Part shown: positions 40,463 to 50,147 of the stretch, piece after piece
Layout of the letters: each line of letters opens with the position of its first letter
Numbering within the stretch: the first letter of the stretch is position 1
Assembly (NCBI RefSeq): GCF_000739615.1
Contig: NZ_BATP01000002.1
Coordinates: 1-64,000 of the forward strand
DNA: 64,000 bases
Direction: 5' to 3'
Source: Haloferula sp. BvORR071
Lineage (GTDB): Bacteria > Verrucomicrobiota > Verrucomicrobiia > Verrucomicrobiales > Akkermansiaceae
Notes under the pieces: model-generated
Databases searched by the model: none
The model's input: only the letters and a program-made list of their open reading frames with translations
Told to the model about the DNA's origin: nothing
Translations under genes and position numbers: made by a program

Positions 40463-41851
40463 ATGCGGCTTTACGACACGCTGGACCGCGAGCTCAAGGA
40501 GCTCCGCCCCCTCGACGGCACGACCTACCGGTTCTACTGCTGCGGGCCCACGGTGTATGGTCCCGCCCACATCGGGAACTTCCGGACCTTCGTGCTCCAG
40601 GACGTCTTCCGCCGTACCTTGGAGACCGGGGGCATGCGCACCTTCCACGTCCGGAACATCACCGACGTGGACGACAAGACGATCCGCGATTCCCAAGCTG
40701 CCGGCCAATCGCTCACCGACTTCACCGGACAGTGGACGGCCAAGTTCCATGCCGATTGCGAGGAGCTGGGTCTGCAGCCCCCGCATGTCGAGCCTGGCGC
40801 GGTAGAGCATATTCCGCAGCAGATTGCGATGATCGCGACCTTGGTGGAGAAGGGGAATGCCTACGCCTCGGAGGATGGCTCGGTCTATTTCAAGATCGCC
40901 TCCTATCCGGAATACGGACGGCTCTCGCGGCTGGACACCCGCGAATTGGAGTTGGGCCGAACCCAGAACGAGCGGGCGAATTCCGACGAGTACGAGAAGG
41001 ACAGCCTCTCGGACTTCGTGCTCTGGAAGGGCCGCAAGCCAGAGGATGGTGACAACTATTGGCCTTCGCCTTGGGGTGAAGGCCGCCCCGGCTGGCACCT
41101 CGAGTGCTCGGCCATGATTGCGGAATACCTCGGCTCCGACTTCGACCTGCACGGCGGTGGCGAGGACCTGATGTTCCCGCACCATGAAAATGAGATCGCC
41201 CAGAGCAAGTGCGCCTGCGGAGGCCATTTCGCCAAGCATTGGTTTCACGCCACACACCTGCTGGTGGACGGTGGCAAGATGGCGAAGTCGAAGAACAATT
41301 TCTACACCCTCGACGACCTCAAGGCGAAGGGCTTCACCGCGATGGAGGTGCGCTACGTCCTTATCGGTGCGCACTACCACAAGCAGCTCAACTTCACCTT
41401 GGACTCGCTCGCGGGTGCCCGCGAAGCCATGGCGAAGCTGGCCAAGGGCCAGCGCAGCTTGGCCGCGAAGGTTGGCGGGGAAGTGCAGCTCACATCGGTC
41501 GATTTCGGGCCCTTCCAGGAAGCTTGGGATTCCCTCAACGATAACCTTAACACGCCCGGCTGCCTCGGCGGTCTTTTCACGGGCCTGCGTGAAGCGGCCA
41601 AGCTCGAAGGCGTGGAAGCGGCCAAGGCCCTTGCCGGCTTCAATCGCATCCTCCGCGCGCTGGGCCTGACGCTGCCCGAGGAAGAGCCCGAAGCCGAAGT
41701 GCCCGCCGAGATCCGCGCCATTGCGGAGGAGCGCTGGGCTGCCCGCACCGCGAAGGACTGGGCCAAGGCCGACGTCATGCGCCAGCAGCTCACCGGCCTC
41801 GGCTGGAATATGAAGGACGGCAAGGAAGGCTACGAACTCACGCCGGTCTGA
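40463..41851 (+). CDS. cysS: Cysteinyl-tRNA synthetase
   Basis: 462 residues from the ATG at 40463; a GTG one codon earlier is possible. The class I signature is '[20 protein letters not shown]' (HIGH region), and the KMSKS loop is '[11 protein letters not shown]'. Zinc ligands fit Cys in 'YCCGPTVYG', Cys in 'GWHLECSAM' and His/Glu in '[11 protein letters not shown]'. The C-terminal anticodon-binding part ends '[10 protein letters not shown]'. It attaches cysteine to its tRNA. The toxin-antitoxin pair and hemB follow on the same strand. Confidence 0.96.
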   Translation: MRLYDTLDRELKELRPLDGTTYRFYCCGPTVYGPAHIGNFRTFVLQDVFRRTLETGGMRTFHVRNITDVDDKTIRDSQAAGQSLTDFTGQWTAKFHADCEELGLQPPHVEPGAVEHIPQQIAMIATLVEKGNAYASEDGSVYFKIASYPEYGRLSRLDTRELELGRTQNERANSDEYEKDSLSDFVLWKGRKPEDGDNYWPSPWGEGRPGWHLECSAMIAEYLGSDFDLHGGGEDLMFPHHENEIAQSKCACGGHFAKHWFHATHLLVDGGKMAKSKNNFYTLDDLKAKGFTAMEVRYVLIGAHYHKQLNFTLDSLAGAREAMAKLAKGQRSLAAKVGGEVQLTSVDFGPFQEAWDSLNDNLNTPGCLGGLFTGLREAAKLEGVEAAKALAGFNRILRALGLTLPEEEPEAEVPAEIRAIAEERWAARTAKDWAKADVMRQQLTGLGWNMKDGKEGYELTPV

Positions 41852-41894
41852 GCCGACCCTTGAAGCAGAGAGAAAGCTAAGCTAGAATTTGATC

Positions 41895-42080
41895 ATGTCC
41901 ACCAAGGAGCTGGCCCTCGATACGATCCGGGATTTGCCGGAGGATGCTTCTTGGCAGGATGTTGAAGAGCGTATCCGTTTCGTGGCGGCCATCGACAGGG
42001 CCCGCGAGGATGTTCGCCAAGGACGGGTGACGCCACACGAAGAGGTCCGAGCCCTTTTGGACGAATGGATTTCCGAGTAG
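41895..42080 (+). CDS. Antitoxin of a ParE/RelE-type module
   Basis: 61 residues from the ATG at 41895. It is acidic and helical ('LALDTIRDLPEDASWQDVEE', 'RAREDVRQGRVTPHEEVRAL'). The 'RVTPHEEVRALLDEW' ending is shared by many short antitoxins paired with ParE toxins. It overlaps the toxin gene by 16 bases. It should bind and block the toxin and repress its own promoter, which would lie in the 43-bp gap after cysS. The region is less GC-rich than its neighbours. Confidence 0.8.
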   Translation: MSTKELALDTIRDLPEDASWQDVEERIRFVAAIDRAREDVRQGRVTPHEEVRALLDEWISE

Positions 42081-42397
42081 TCTGGTCTGCTGCGGCGCTT
42101 GCGGATCTCCGCGACTTGGTCCGCTACATAGCACGCGATGATCGTGTGGTAGCGAAGAGATTTGGCGATCTCATCGTTACGAAAATTGATGCCTTGGTCA
42201 AATTTCCGAGGATAGGTCGCAGGGTTCCCGAGTTTGCAGAGGAAAACCTTCGGCAAATCGTTGTTTCATCGTATCGGGTCGTTTACGAGATCGATGACTC
42301 GATGGGTAATATTTCTGTTCTTCGCGTGTGGCATGGAGCCCGCGATGCTCTTGATGAATTGTCTTTAAAACCCGGCAACGGATCTTCTCGTTCATGA
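42065..42397 (+). CDS. ParE/RelE-family toxin
   Basis: 110 residues. The fold signature is present: 'VVWSAAALADLRDLVRYIAR' at the N-terminus, 'LVKFPRIGRRVPEF' in the middle, and the late strands 'RQIVVSSYRVVYEI' and 'ISVLRVWHGARD'. The 'YRVVYEI...VLRVWHG' pattern fits ParE (gyrase-blocking) and RelE relatives; the target cannot be told from sequence. Its stop overlaps the hemB start as ATGA, so hemB may be translated from the same mRNA. Confidence 0.85.
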   Translation: MDFRVVWSAAALADLRDLVRYIARDDRVVAKRFGDLIVTKIDALVKFPRIGRRVPEFAEENLRQIVVSSYRVVYEIDDSMGNISVLRVWHGARDALDELSLKPGNGSSRS

Positions 42398-43380
42398 ACC
42401 TGCCCATTCGTCCCCGCCGCAACCGTCGCACGGCTGCGATCCGTTCCTTGGTCCGTGAGAACACGTTGAGCCCGGCGGACTTCATCCTGCCGATGTTCCT
42501 TCACGAGGATGCGGAGAACACTCCGATTTCCTCGATGCCTGGCGTCACCCGCTGGTCCTTGGATGGTCTGGTGAAGGAAGCGGGGGAGGCACATGCCTTG
42601 GGGGTGCCCGCAGTGGTGCTCTTCCCGAAGATTGAAGAAAACCTCAAGACCCCGCTCGCCGAGGAATGTGCGAATGACGAAGGCCTCGTTCCACGCGCCA
42701 TTCGCGCCCTGAAGGCCGCCCACCCCACGCTCTGCGTGATCACGGACGTGGCGCTCGATCCTTACAATTCCGACGGCCACGACGGCGTGGTCCGCCGCGA
42801 TGAAAGGGGCGAGCTTCAGATTCTCAACGACGAGACCGTGGAGATCCTCTGTCAGCAGGCGCTCTGCCACGCCCGCGCCGGTGCCGACATCGTTTCGCCC
42901 AGCGACATGATGGACGGCCGCGTGGCGGCGCTGCGCAGTGCCTTGGACGCCGCCGGCTTCGAGAAGGTCGCGATCCTCAGCTACTCGGCCAAGTATGCCT
43001 CCGCCTTCTACGGGCCCTTCCGCGGGGCGCTCGACTCCGCGCCCAAGGAAGGCGACAAGAAGACCTACCAGATGGACCCCGGCAATGCCCGCGAGGCCAT
43101 CCGCGAAGCGCTCCTCGATGAAGCCGAGGGTGCGGACATGGTGATGGTGAAACCCGCCGGCCCCTACCTGGACATCATCACCCGCGTTCGCGAAAGTACG
43201 ACGCTTCCCGTAGCCGCCTATCAGGTCAGCGGGGAATACCTGATGATCGAGAGCGCCGCCGCCGCAGGTTGGGTGAATGGCCAGGCGATCGCACTGGAGA
43301 GCTTGATGGGCATTAAGCGTGCCGGAGCGGACATGATCCTGACCTACTATGCCAAGCGCGCTGCGGAGTGGCTCAAGTAA
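42394..43380 (+). CDS. hemB: Delta-aminolevulinic acid dehydratase
   Basis: 328 residues. It joins two 5-aminolevulinate molecules into porphobilinogen for heme and other tetrapyrroles. The two active-site lysines lie in 'LSYSAKYASAFYGPFR' and 'MVMVKPAGPYLDII'. The metal loop reads 'DVALDPYNSDGHDGVV', the aspartate-rich Mg2+-type rather than the cysteine zinc-type. The start overlaps the toxin stop. Without the toxin mRNA, another promoter would have to lie inside the toxin gene. Confidence 0.96.
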   Translation: MNLPIRPRRNRRTAAIRSLVRENTLSPADFILPMFLHEDAENTPISSMPGVTRWSLDGLVKEAGEAHALGVPAVVLFPKIEENLKTPLAEECANDEGLVPRAIRALKAAHPTLCVITDVALDPYNSDGHDGVVRRDERGELQILNDETVEILCQQALCHARAGADIVSPSDMMDGRVAALRSALDAAGFEKVAILSYSAKYASAFYGPFRGALDSAPKEGDKKTYQMDPGNAREAIREALLDEAEGADMVMVKPAGPYLDIITRVRESTTLPVAAYQVSGEYLMIESAAAAGWVNGQAIALESLMGIKRAGADMILTYYAKRAAEWLK

Positions 43381-43393
43381 GCCGGCTGGCCGC

Positions 43394-43708
43394 TCAATCG
43401 AGGTGGAATACCTCGCGTAGCCCAACTGACACCGGCGAAGCATCCTCGTTTGCCGGCATCACATCGCTCATGTGCTGCCACCAGCGCTGGCACACCTCGG
43501 TCGCCGCGATCGCCGCCCAGCGTTCTTCGCTCTCGATCTCCGCATAGCCGAAAAGCTGCCGCGTCTCCGGATGCAGGAAGATCGAGTAGTTGTGCACGCC
43601 ATGGGCCCGCAGCACCTCCGCCAGCTCTTCCCAGATCGGCCGGTGCCGCCGCTCGTATTCCTCCTCGCAGCCGGCATTCACCGACATCACGAATGCCTTC
43701 GGGATCAT
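43394..43708 (-). CDS. rhaM: L-rhamnose mutarotase
   Basis: 104 residues, the normal RhaM length. The family pattern is clear: '[20 protein letters not shown]', '[20 protein letters not shown]', '[13 protein letters not shown]' and 'WWQHMSDVM'. It interconverts the alpha and beta forms of L-rhamnose (or a related sugar). It lies 7 bp after ribBA on the same strand, though no other rhamnose gene is nearby. Confidence 0.92.
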   Translation of the reverse strand: MIPKAFVMSVNAGCEEEYERRHRPIWEELAEVLRAHGVHNYSIFLHPETRQLFGYAEIESEERWAAIAATEVCQRWWQHMSDVMPANEDASPVSVGLREVFHLD

Positions 43709-43715
43709 GGCGGCC

Positions 43716-44918
43716 TTAGAGTCGATGCCCCATCCGCTCGCGCTTCGTTTCCAGATAGCGGGCGTTGTGTGGATTGGGGGGCAGCTTGATCGGCAGTTGC
43801 TCGACGATCTCCAGATTGTAGCCCTCCAGGCCGACTACCTTCTTGGGATTGTTTGTCAGCAGGCGGATCCGGCGGACGCCGAGATCGTAGAGGATCTGTG
43901 CTCCCATCCCGTAGTCGCGCAGGTCGGAGCCGAAGCCCAGTTTCTCATTCGCCTCCACGGTATCGAGCCCCTGCTCCTGCAGCTTGTAGGCATGGATCTT
44001 CGCCGCCAGGCCGATGCCGCGGCCTTCCTGGCGCAGGTAGAGCAGCACGCCGCCCTCCTTCGAGATCCGCTCCATCGCCGCGTCGAGCTGGCCGCCGCAA
44101 TCGCAGCGCTGGGACAGGAAGACATCCCCGGTCAGGCACTCGGAGTGCACGCGGACCAGCACCGGCTTCTCGGGATCGATCTCGCCGCGGACCAGCGCTA
44201 GGTGGTGCGAGCCATCGGTCTCCACCCGGTAGAGGTGGCAGGTGAATTCACCGTGATCGGTCGGCAGCCCGATGGTTTCCTCCCGGACTACCAGCTTCTC
44301 CGAGCGGCGCCGCCATTCGATGAGCTGGGCGATGGTGCAGGCCTTCAGGCCATGGGTATTCTGGAAATCCCCGAGGTCGCCGACCCGGCCCATGGTGCCG
44401 TCCTCGTTCATGATCTCGCAGATCACTCCGGCGGGTTCGAGTCCGGCCAGTCGCGCGAGGTCGACCGAGGCTTCGGTATGCCCGGCACGGCGCAGCACCC
44501 CGCCATCGCGGGCTTGGATCGGGAAAACGTGGCCCGGGTGGACGAAATCCTCCGGCCCGGAGTTCGGATCGGCCAGCAGCTTCACGCAGAGCGAGCGGTC
44601 CGCGGAGGAAATTCCGGTGCTGATGCCCTTCGCCGCGTCCACGGAAATGGTGAAGGCGGTCCGCTGGATCTCCCGGTTGCGCCGCGTCATCTGCGGCAGG
44701 TCGAGCGCCTCGGCCCGCTCCTGGGTGATCGGCGCGCAGACCAAGCCGCGGCCATGCACGGCCATGAAGGAGATGATTTCCGGGGTGCAGAGGGCTGCGG
44801 CGGCGATCAGATCCGCTTCGTTTTCGCGATTCGGATCGTCGGCCACGATCACGATGCGACCGTTACGGATTTCCTCGATGATTTCCTCGATCGGGCTAAA
44901 GGCAAGCGGGGTGGCCAT
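43716..44918 (-). CDS. ribBA: Bifunctional DHBP synthase/GTP cyclohydrolase II
   Basis: 400 residues. Residues 1 to about 205 are RibB: '[20 protein letters not shown]', '[16 protein letters not shown]', '[17 protein letters not shown]' and '[20 protein letters not shown]'. Residues about 206-400 are RibA: '[20 protein letters not shown]' followed by CGG (the three zinc cysteines), '[15 protein letters not shown]' and '[20 protein letters not shown]'. It supplies both precursors of riboflavin from ribulose-5-phosphate and GTP. I saw no FMN riboswitch pattern in the 256-bp region upstream. Confidence 0.95.
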   Translation of the reverse strand: MATPLAFSPIEEIIEEIRNGRIVIVADDPNRENEADLIAAAALCTPEIISFMAVHGRGLVCAPITQERAEALDLPQMTRRNREIQRTAFTISVDAAKGISTGISSADRSLCVKLLADPNSGPEDFVHPGHVFPIQARDGGVLRRAGHTEASVDLARLAGLEPAGVICEIMNEDGTMGRVGDLGDFQNTHGLKACTIAQLIEWRRRSEKLVVREETIGLPTDHGEFTCHLYRVETDGSHHLALVRGEIDPEKPVLVRVHSECLTGDVFLSQRCDCGGQLDAAMERISKEGGVLLYLRQEGRGIGLAAKIHAYKLQEQGLDTVEANEKLGFGSDLRDYGMGAQILYDLGVRRIRLLTNNPKKVVGLEGYNLEIVEQLPIKLPPNPHNARYLETKRERMGHRL

Positions 44919-44980
44919 GGGCAGGGCCCAGACTCGGCGCGTCGGGGCCGCAGGTCAAGGGGGAGGGGGCGGAGCTTCTG

Positions 44981-45018
44981 AATCTCAAATTTGAAATTTA
45001 AGATTTGAAATTAGGAAT
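44981..45018. repeat. AT-rich imperfect palindrome
   Basis: AATCTCAAATTT, one base, AAATTTAAGATT pairs with one mismatch, followed by a third related word (TGAAATTAGGAAT). A similar word occurs at 34910-34936 between the two secretion ATPases. It lies upstream of both ribBA and the sugar isomerase-like gene. The rest of that gap shows nothing recognisable. Confidence 0.5.
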
Positions 45019-45174
45019 CCCGATTGGCGGGTCAAACGCCCTGCCTGCGCATGAAGATCTTCGCCCGGGCTCGACTTGTCCTAGCATGTCGCAAATTTCC
45101 TCCCTCAGCGGGATTTTCACGTTCCCCCGGTGAAAGGGCTTCGCCAATCTTCACGCACCATCCACCCCACGACT

Positions 45175-46227
<1,053 letters not shown>

Positions 46228-46237
46228 GAAGAATCCA

Positions 46238-46370
46238 GGACCGGAATGGATAGGACTCTGGGGCGTTGAGGGCTTGGCGCGGCTTGTCCCCGTTAATGGG
46301 GGCGAATCGATCTCGCTTCAGCCCGCTCATCTGTTTTTCTGCCCCTCTTCCATCCATCCCGTTCCGGTCC
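46238..46370. repeat. Spaced inverted repeat between two sugar genes
   Basis: GGACCGGAA then TGGAT (46238-46251) has an inverted counterpart ATCCAT, CCCG, TTCCGGTCC (46352-46370). The arms are about 100 bp apart, so this is either a long stem or two inverted copies of a short repeat. It fills most of the gap before the first Gfo/Idh gene. Confidence 0.35.
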
Positions 46371-46394
46371 CATCTTCCTTCCCCGACAAGAATC

Positions 46395-47474
46395 ATGTCC
46401 ACCAAAGTAGGTATCATCGGAGCGGGCGGCATGCTGCGCTATCACGCCGCGGGCTTCCGCCAGGCCGGAGCCACCGTCACCGCCGTCGCCGACCCAGCCC
46501 CGGGCGCTGCGGCCAAGGCTGCGGCCGCATGGGATGTCCCCGCGTCTTTCGAGAGCGTCGATGAGATGCTGGCGAATGCTGATATCGACGCCGTGTCGAT
46601 CATCGTGCCGAACAAGTTCCACATGCCGCTGGCGATCCAGTGCCTCAAGGCTGGCAAGCACGTCTTCAGCGAGAAGCCCCCGGCGCTCAATGCCGCGGAG
46701 GTGGAGGAGATGATCGCTGCAGCCAATGCCGCGGGCAAGAAGCTGATGTTCAACTTCAACAACCGCGCCCGGCCGGAGTCGATCGCGATGAAGGAATACA
46801 TCGCCGATGGCACCGTGGGTAAGATCAACTCGGCACAGGCGAAGTGGATCCGCCGCACCGGCATCCCGGGCTTCGGCGGATGGTTCACCACCAAGGCCCT
46901 CTCCGGCGGTGGTCCGGTGATCGACCTCCTGCACATGATCGACCTGGCGCTCTACTTCATGGGCTACCCGGATCCGGCTCACGTGCTGGCACAGACCTTC
47001 AACGACCACATCACCGACAAGGGCTTCAAGGGCCCTTGGGGCATCCCCGATCGTGCCGATGGCACCAATGACGTCGAGGCTGCGGCCCACGGCTTCGTCA
47101 CCTTCAAGACCGGCCAGGTTCTCACGCTCCAGGTTTCCTGGGCGGAGATGATCAAGCGCGAGGAAGTCTCCGTGGTCTTCCAGGGCAGCAAGGCCGGTGG
47201 CAAGGTAGAGCGTCTCTTCGGCCGCGATGGCATTGATGAGACCGCCATCGATACTTGCGAACTCTACGTCCAGGAAGGTGGCCGCTCGGTCAACCGCAGC
47301 ATCGTCACTGAAGCTTGCGAGGACATGGGCCGCAGCGCCTCCGCCGCGAACTTCATCCATGCCATCGAAGGCACGGCCGAGGCATTCAACACGCCGGACC
47401 AATCGCTGAAGCTGATGAAGATCATCGACGCGATCTACAAGTCCGCCGCGACCCAGGCACCGGTGGCGGTGTGA
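46395..47474 (+). CDS. Gfo/Idh/MocA oxidoreductase 1
   Basis: 359 residues from the ATG at 46395. The N-terminal Rossmann fold has 'STKVGIIGAGGMLRYHAAGF', then the conserved cofactor loop with the lysine 'GKHVFSEKPPALNAAEVEEM'. The C-terminal half has the substrate pattern 'GGGPVIDLLHMIDLALYFMG' with the His/Asp pair. These NAD(P)-dependent enzymes oxidise or reduce sugars and inositols. It follows the isomerase-like gene and is followed by a small unknown gene and a second oxidoreductase. Confidence 0.9.
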   Translation: MSTKVGIIGAGGMLRYHAAGFRQAGATVTAVADPAPGAAAKAAAAWDVPASFESVDEMLANADIDAVSIIVPNKFHMPLAIQCLKAGKHVFSEKPPALNAAEVEEMIAAANAAGKKLMFNFNNRARPESIAMKEYIADGTVGKINSAQAKWIRRTGIPGFGGWFTTKALSGGGPVIDLLHMIDLALYFMGYPDPAHVLAQTFNDHITDKGFKGPWGIPDRADGTNDVEAAAHGFVTFKTGQVLTLQVSWAEMIKREEVSVVFQGSKAGGKVERLFGRDGIDETAIDTCELYVQEGGRSVNRSIVTEACEDMGRSASAANFIHAIEGTAEAFNTPDQSLKLMKIIDAIYKSAATQAPVAV

Positions 47475-47496
47475 GATCTCCAACAGGGTGGCTGAC

Positions 47497-47790
47497 ATGG
47501 GGCGCGAATATAAAATCGTTTGTGATCCGCAGGCGGTTGCATCATTCGACGGTTTCCTGCGCAGCCAGCCCTATTTCGATTCCTACGATGCCGTGAACTC
47601 TCTCTACAATCTGAGGGAGTCCGGCATCGCGAAGGAAGGGGATTGGCCGGATGGCTACGCCAGCATCGAGCCGAACGGCGTCTACTTTTGCGACAATCTC
47701 ACGGCGACGAAATCAGCAGCGTGGATTCTCAAGAGCCTGATTGATCAGGCTTTGACCCATTGCGACCGGATTGTCGTGTACGAGCCCTAA
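47497..47790 (+). CDS. Small hypothetical protein
   Basis: 97 residues from the ATG at 47497; a GTG at 47488 would add three. An AGGG lies nine bases before the ATG. It has a balanced composition ('YKIVCDPQAVASFDGFLRSQ', 'YASIEPNGVYFCDNLTATKS', 'LTHCDRIVVYEP') and no signal peptide or membrane segment. I do not recognise the family. Its base composition is less GC-rich than the two oxidoreductase genes around it, so it may be an insertion. Immunity-like or sensor roles are guesses. Confidence 0.6.
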   Translation: MGREYKIVCDPQAVASFDGFLRSQPYFDSYDAVNSLYNLRESGIAKEGDWPDGYASIEPNGVYFCDNLTATKSAAWILKSLIDQALTHCDRIVVYEP

Positions 47791-47814
47791 CCAGCAATTT
47801 AATCTACTCTTTCT

Positions 47815-48975
47815 ATGAACCGCAAACTCCGCATGGGCATGGTCGGTGGTGGCCGTGGCGCCTTCATCGGCGGCGTCCACCGCATGGCTGCCAACCTCGA
47901 CGGCAAGATCGAACTCGTTGCCGGCTGCTTCTCCTCCGATCCAGAGAAGAGCAAGGCCTCCGGCGAGGATTTCTTCCTCGATCCTTCCCGCGTTTACACT
48001 TCCTACGAGGAGATGGCCAAGGCAGAGGCCGCCTTGCCTGCGGACAAGCGCATCGACTTCGTCTCGATCGTCGTCCGTAACAACCTGCACGTGCCGGTGG
48101 CCACGGCCTTCCTGAAGGCGGGGATCAATGTGATCTGCGACAAGCCCTTGGCCCTCTCACTTGAGGAAGGCAAGGCCTTCGCTGAAGTGGTGGCAAAGTC
48201 CGGGAAGGTCTTCGCGCTCACCCACAACTACACCGGCTACCCGATGGTGAAGGAAGCCAAGGCGATCGTTAAATCCGGCAGGCTCGGTCGCTTGCTCAAA
48301 GTGGTCGCCGAGTACCCCCAAGGCTACGCCTCGAGCGCCTTCAAGGAGGCCGCGCCGAGCAAGATCGCCAACTGGCGTATGGACCCGAATGTCTCCGGCG
48401 TCTCAAACTGCATGGGCGACATCGGCTCTCACGCTGAGAACCTCGCCCGCTACATCACCGGTCTGGAGATCGAGGAACTGGCTGCCGAACTGACCACCTT
48501 CATTCCCGGCCGTAATCTGGATGACGATGGCAACGTTCTCGTCCGCTACCAGAACGGCGTGAAGGGCATCATCTACGCCTCGCAAGTATCGAGTGGCGAT
48601 GAGAACAATCTGAACATCCGGGTCTACGGCACGGAAGGTTCGATCGAGTGGCACCAGGAGCATCCGAATGAACTGATCGTGAAGTTCCCGGACAAGCCGC
48701 GCGAGATCTGGCGCCGCGGGAATTCCTACAATGGTCCGGAGGCCACGGCTTACACGCGCCTGCCCTTCGGTCACCCGGAAGCCTTCATCGAGGCCTTCGC
48801 GAACATCTACCTCGCCGCTGGCGAAGCGATCCGTGATGAGCTTGCCGGTAAGTTCCCTCGCCCCGAGGGCTACGACTTCCCGAATATCGACGACGGTCTT
48901 GCCGGCATGGCCTTTATCGAAGCCACCGTTGCTTCCTCGAAGAACAATGCGGCTTGGACCAAGCCCGGACACTAA
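47815..48975 (+). CDS. Gfo/Idh/MocA oxidoreductase 2
   Basis: 386 residues. The Rossmann motif is 'RMGMVGGGRGAFIGGVHRMA', the conserved cofactor lysine lies in 'GINVICDKPLALSLEEGKAF', and the catalytic region is 'NCMGDIGSHAENLARYITGL'. 'EGSIEWHQEHPNELIV' and 'PEAFIEAFANIYLA' follow the usual C-terminal beta-sheet plan. It is only about 20% like its upstream paralogue by eye. It likely acts on a different sugar in the same pathway. A 101-nt palindromic region separates it from the ThuA gene. Confidence 0.9.
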   Translation: MNRKLRMGMVGGGRGAFIGGVHRMAANLDGKIELVAGCFSSDPEKSKASGEDFFLDPSRVYTSYEEMAKAEAALPADKRIDFVSIVVRNNLHVPVATAFLKAGINVICDKPLALSLEEGKAFAEVVAKSGKVFALTHNYTGYPMVKEAKAIVKSGRLGRLLKVVAEYPQGYASSAFKEAAPSKIANWRMDPNVSGVSNCMGDIGSHAENLARYITGLEIEELAAELTTFIPGRNLDDDGNVLVRYQNGVKGIIYASQVSSGDENNLNIRVYGTEGSIEWHQEHPNELIVKFPDKPREIWRRGNSYNGPEATAYTRLPFGHPEAFIEAFANIYLAAGEAIRDELAGKFPRPEGYDFPNIDDGLAGMAFIEATVASSKNNAAWTKPGH

Positions 48976-48985
48976 AACTCCATCC

Positions 48986-49086
48986 AGGCACCACGAATTT
49001 GACGAATCTTGATGTGTGATGAGAAGTCGGAACGCATCCAGTGGTATCTAGCCCGATCCGTCGGATTTGATGGATTCGTGGTGCCT
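48986..49086. repeat. Long inverted repeat between oxidoreductase and ThuA gene
   Basis: AGGCACCACGAAT (48986-48998) and ATTCGTGGTGCCT (49074-49086) are perfectly complementary over 13 bp with 75 bases between. The inner flanks pair loosely (TTGACGAATC with a TTTGATGG-type word). It ends 11 bases before the ThuA start and could act as a terminator or be a mobile palindrome remnant. Confidence 0.55.
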
Positions 49087-49097
49087 ATATTCCAGTC

Positions 49098-49970
49098 ATG
49101 AAACCCAGTCTATATCTCCCTCTCGCTGCGGCTTCCGCAGCTCTGTTCTTCGCCACTTCTCCTGCCGCGGACGGCCCTCCGGATGGCGGTGCGGAGAAGA
49201 TCGCCGCCGCCCTGCCGGCCAAGGCTTTTGCCAAGCCCGAGAAGCCGCGCAAGGTGCTGATCTTCTCGAAGACCGGCGGCTTCCATCACGATTCGATCGG
49301 CACAGGCAAGCTGGCTCTGACCGAGCTCGGCAAGAAGACCGGTGCCTTTGAGACCGTGATCAGCGATGATCTCGCCAACTTCGAGCCGAAGACCATTGAT
49401 CAGTTCGACGCGATCTTGTTCTTGAGCACCACCGGCGAGCCCTTTGATGGAGCACCTGACCAGGACGTCCTCAAGAAGAGCCTCATGGACTTCGTGAAGG
49501 GTGGCAAGGGCTTCATCGGCATCCATGCCGCGACCGACACCTTCTACAAGTGGTCGGACTACGGCGATATGATCGGCGGCTACTTCGACGGCCACCCTTG
49601 GGGCTCCGGCACGCAGGTCTCGATCAAGGTCGAGCCGGGCCAGGAGAAGTTCCCGCTGGTCGCCATGTTCGAAGGCAAGAACGTGGACTTCAAGGAGGAG
49701 ATCTATCAGCTCAAGGCCCCCTACGATTCGAAGAAGGTTCACATGATGCTCCGCCTCGACCCCGAGAAGTCCGACATGAAGGTCAACGGCCTCAAGCGCG
49801 AGGACAAGGACTGGGGTGTGTCTTGGGTCAGGTCCTGGGGCAAGGGCCGTGTCTTCTACTGCTCGCTGGGTCACAACCACGAGATGTATTGGAATCCCAC
49901 CGTCCTCAGCCACTACCTCGCCGGCATCCAGTGGGCCCTCGGCGACTACAAGGTGAAGATCGACAAGTAA
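49098..49970 (+). CDS. Secreted ThuA-domain protein
   Basis: 290 residues. A signal peptide (about 1-24, 'LAAASAALFFATSPAADG') precedes a ThuA/trehalose-utilisation domain: 'RKVLIFSKTGGFHHDSI', 'IDQFDAILFLSTTGEP', 'FVKGGKGFIGIHAATDTFYK', 'YGDMIGGYFDGHPW', 'KREDKDWGVSWVRSWGKGRV' and 'GHNHEMYWNPTVL'. ThuA domains have a glutamine-amidotransferase-like fold and are often tied to disaccharide oxidation with Gfo/Idh enzymes, which lie just upstream. This supports a shared sugar pathway. Confidence 0.9.
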   Translation: MKPSLYLPLAAASAALFFATSPAADGPPDGGAEKIAAALPAKAFAKPEKPRKVLIFSKTGGFHHDSIGTGKLALTELGKKTGAFETVISDDLANFEPKTIDQFDAILFLSTTGEPFDGAPDQDVLKKSLMDFVKGGKGFIGIHAATDTFYKWSDYGDMIGGYFDGHPWGSGTQVSIKVEPGQEKFPLVAMFEGKNVDFKEEIYQLKAPYDSKKVHMMLRLDPEKSDMKVNGLKREDKDWGVSWVRSWGKGRVFYCSLGHNHEMYWNPTVLSHYLAGIQWALGDYKVKIDK

Positions 49971-50000
49971 GACCTCCCACTCCTTCCGATGGATTTCATT

Positions 50001-50038
50001 GCCCCGGACCTCCTCATCGGAGGCCGGGGTTTTTCTTT
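50001..50038 (+). terminator. Intrinsic terminator after the ThuA gene
   Basis: CCCCGG, AC, CTCC, TCATC, GGAGG, CCGGGG followed by TTTTTCTTTT: a strong stem with a T-run, about 30 bp after the stop. Confidence 0.85.
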
Positions 50039-50094
50039 TCAGTGATCTCGAAAGTGGCAGTGTGTCGCGCGTCCTCTGGAGGCGCCCCCTTTTA

Positions 50095-50118
50095 CGGCGC
50101 AGCCGCTTGTGGAGTGCG
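50095..50118 (+). repeat. Short dispersed repeat (copy 2)
   Basis: CGGCGCAGCCGCTTGTGGAG then TGCG closely matches the copy at 9116-9139. It lies between the ThuA terminator and the end of the GDSL hydrolase gene. Confidence 0.4.
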
Positions 50119-50147
50119 CTGCTAAAATTCTACACGCTTGCTGGGGC

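Noticed and set aside
44919-45174. FMN riboswitch upstream of ribBA
   Set aside because: I could not find the conserved FMN-aptamer words on the minus strand; only an AT-rich palindrome is present.
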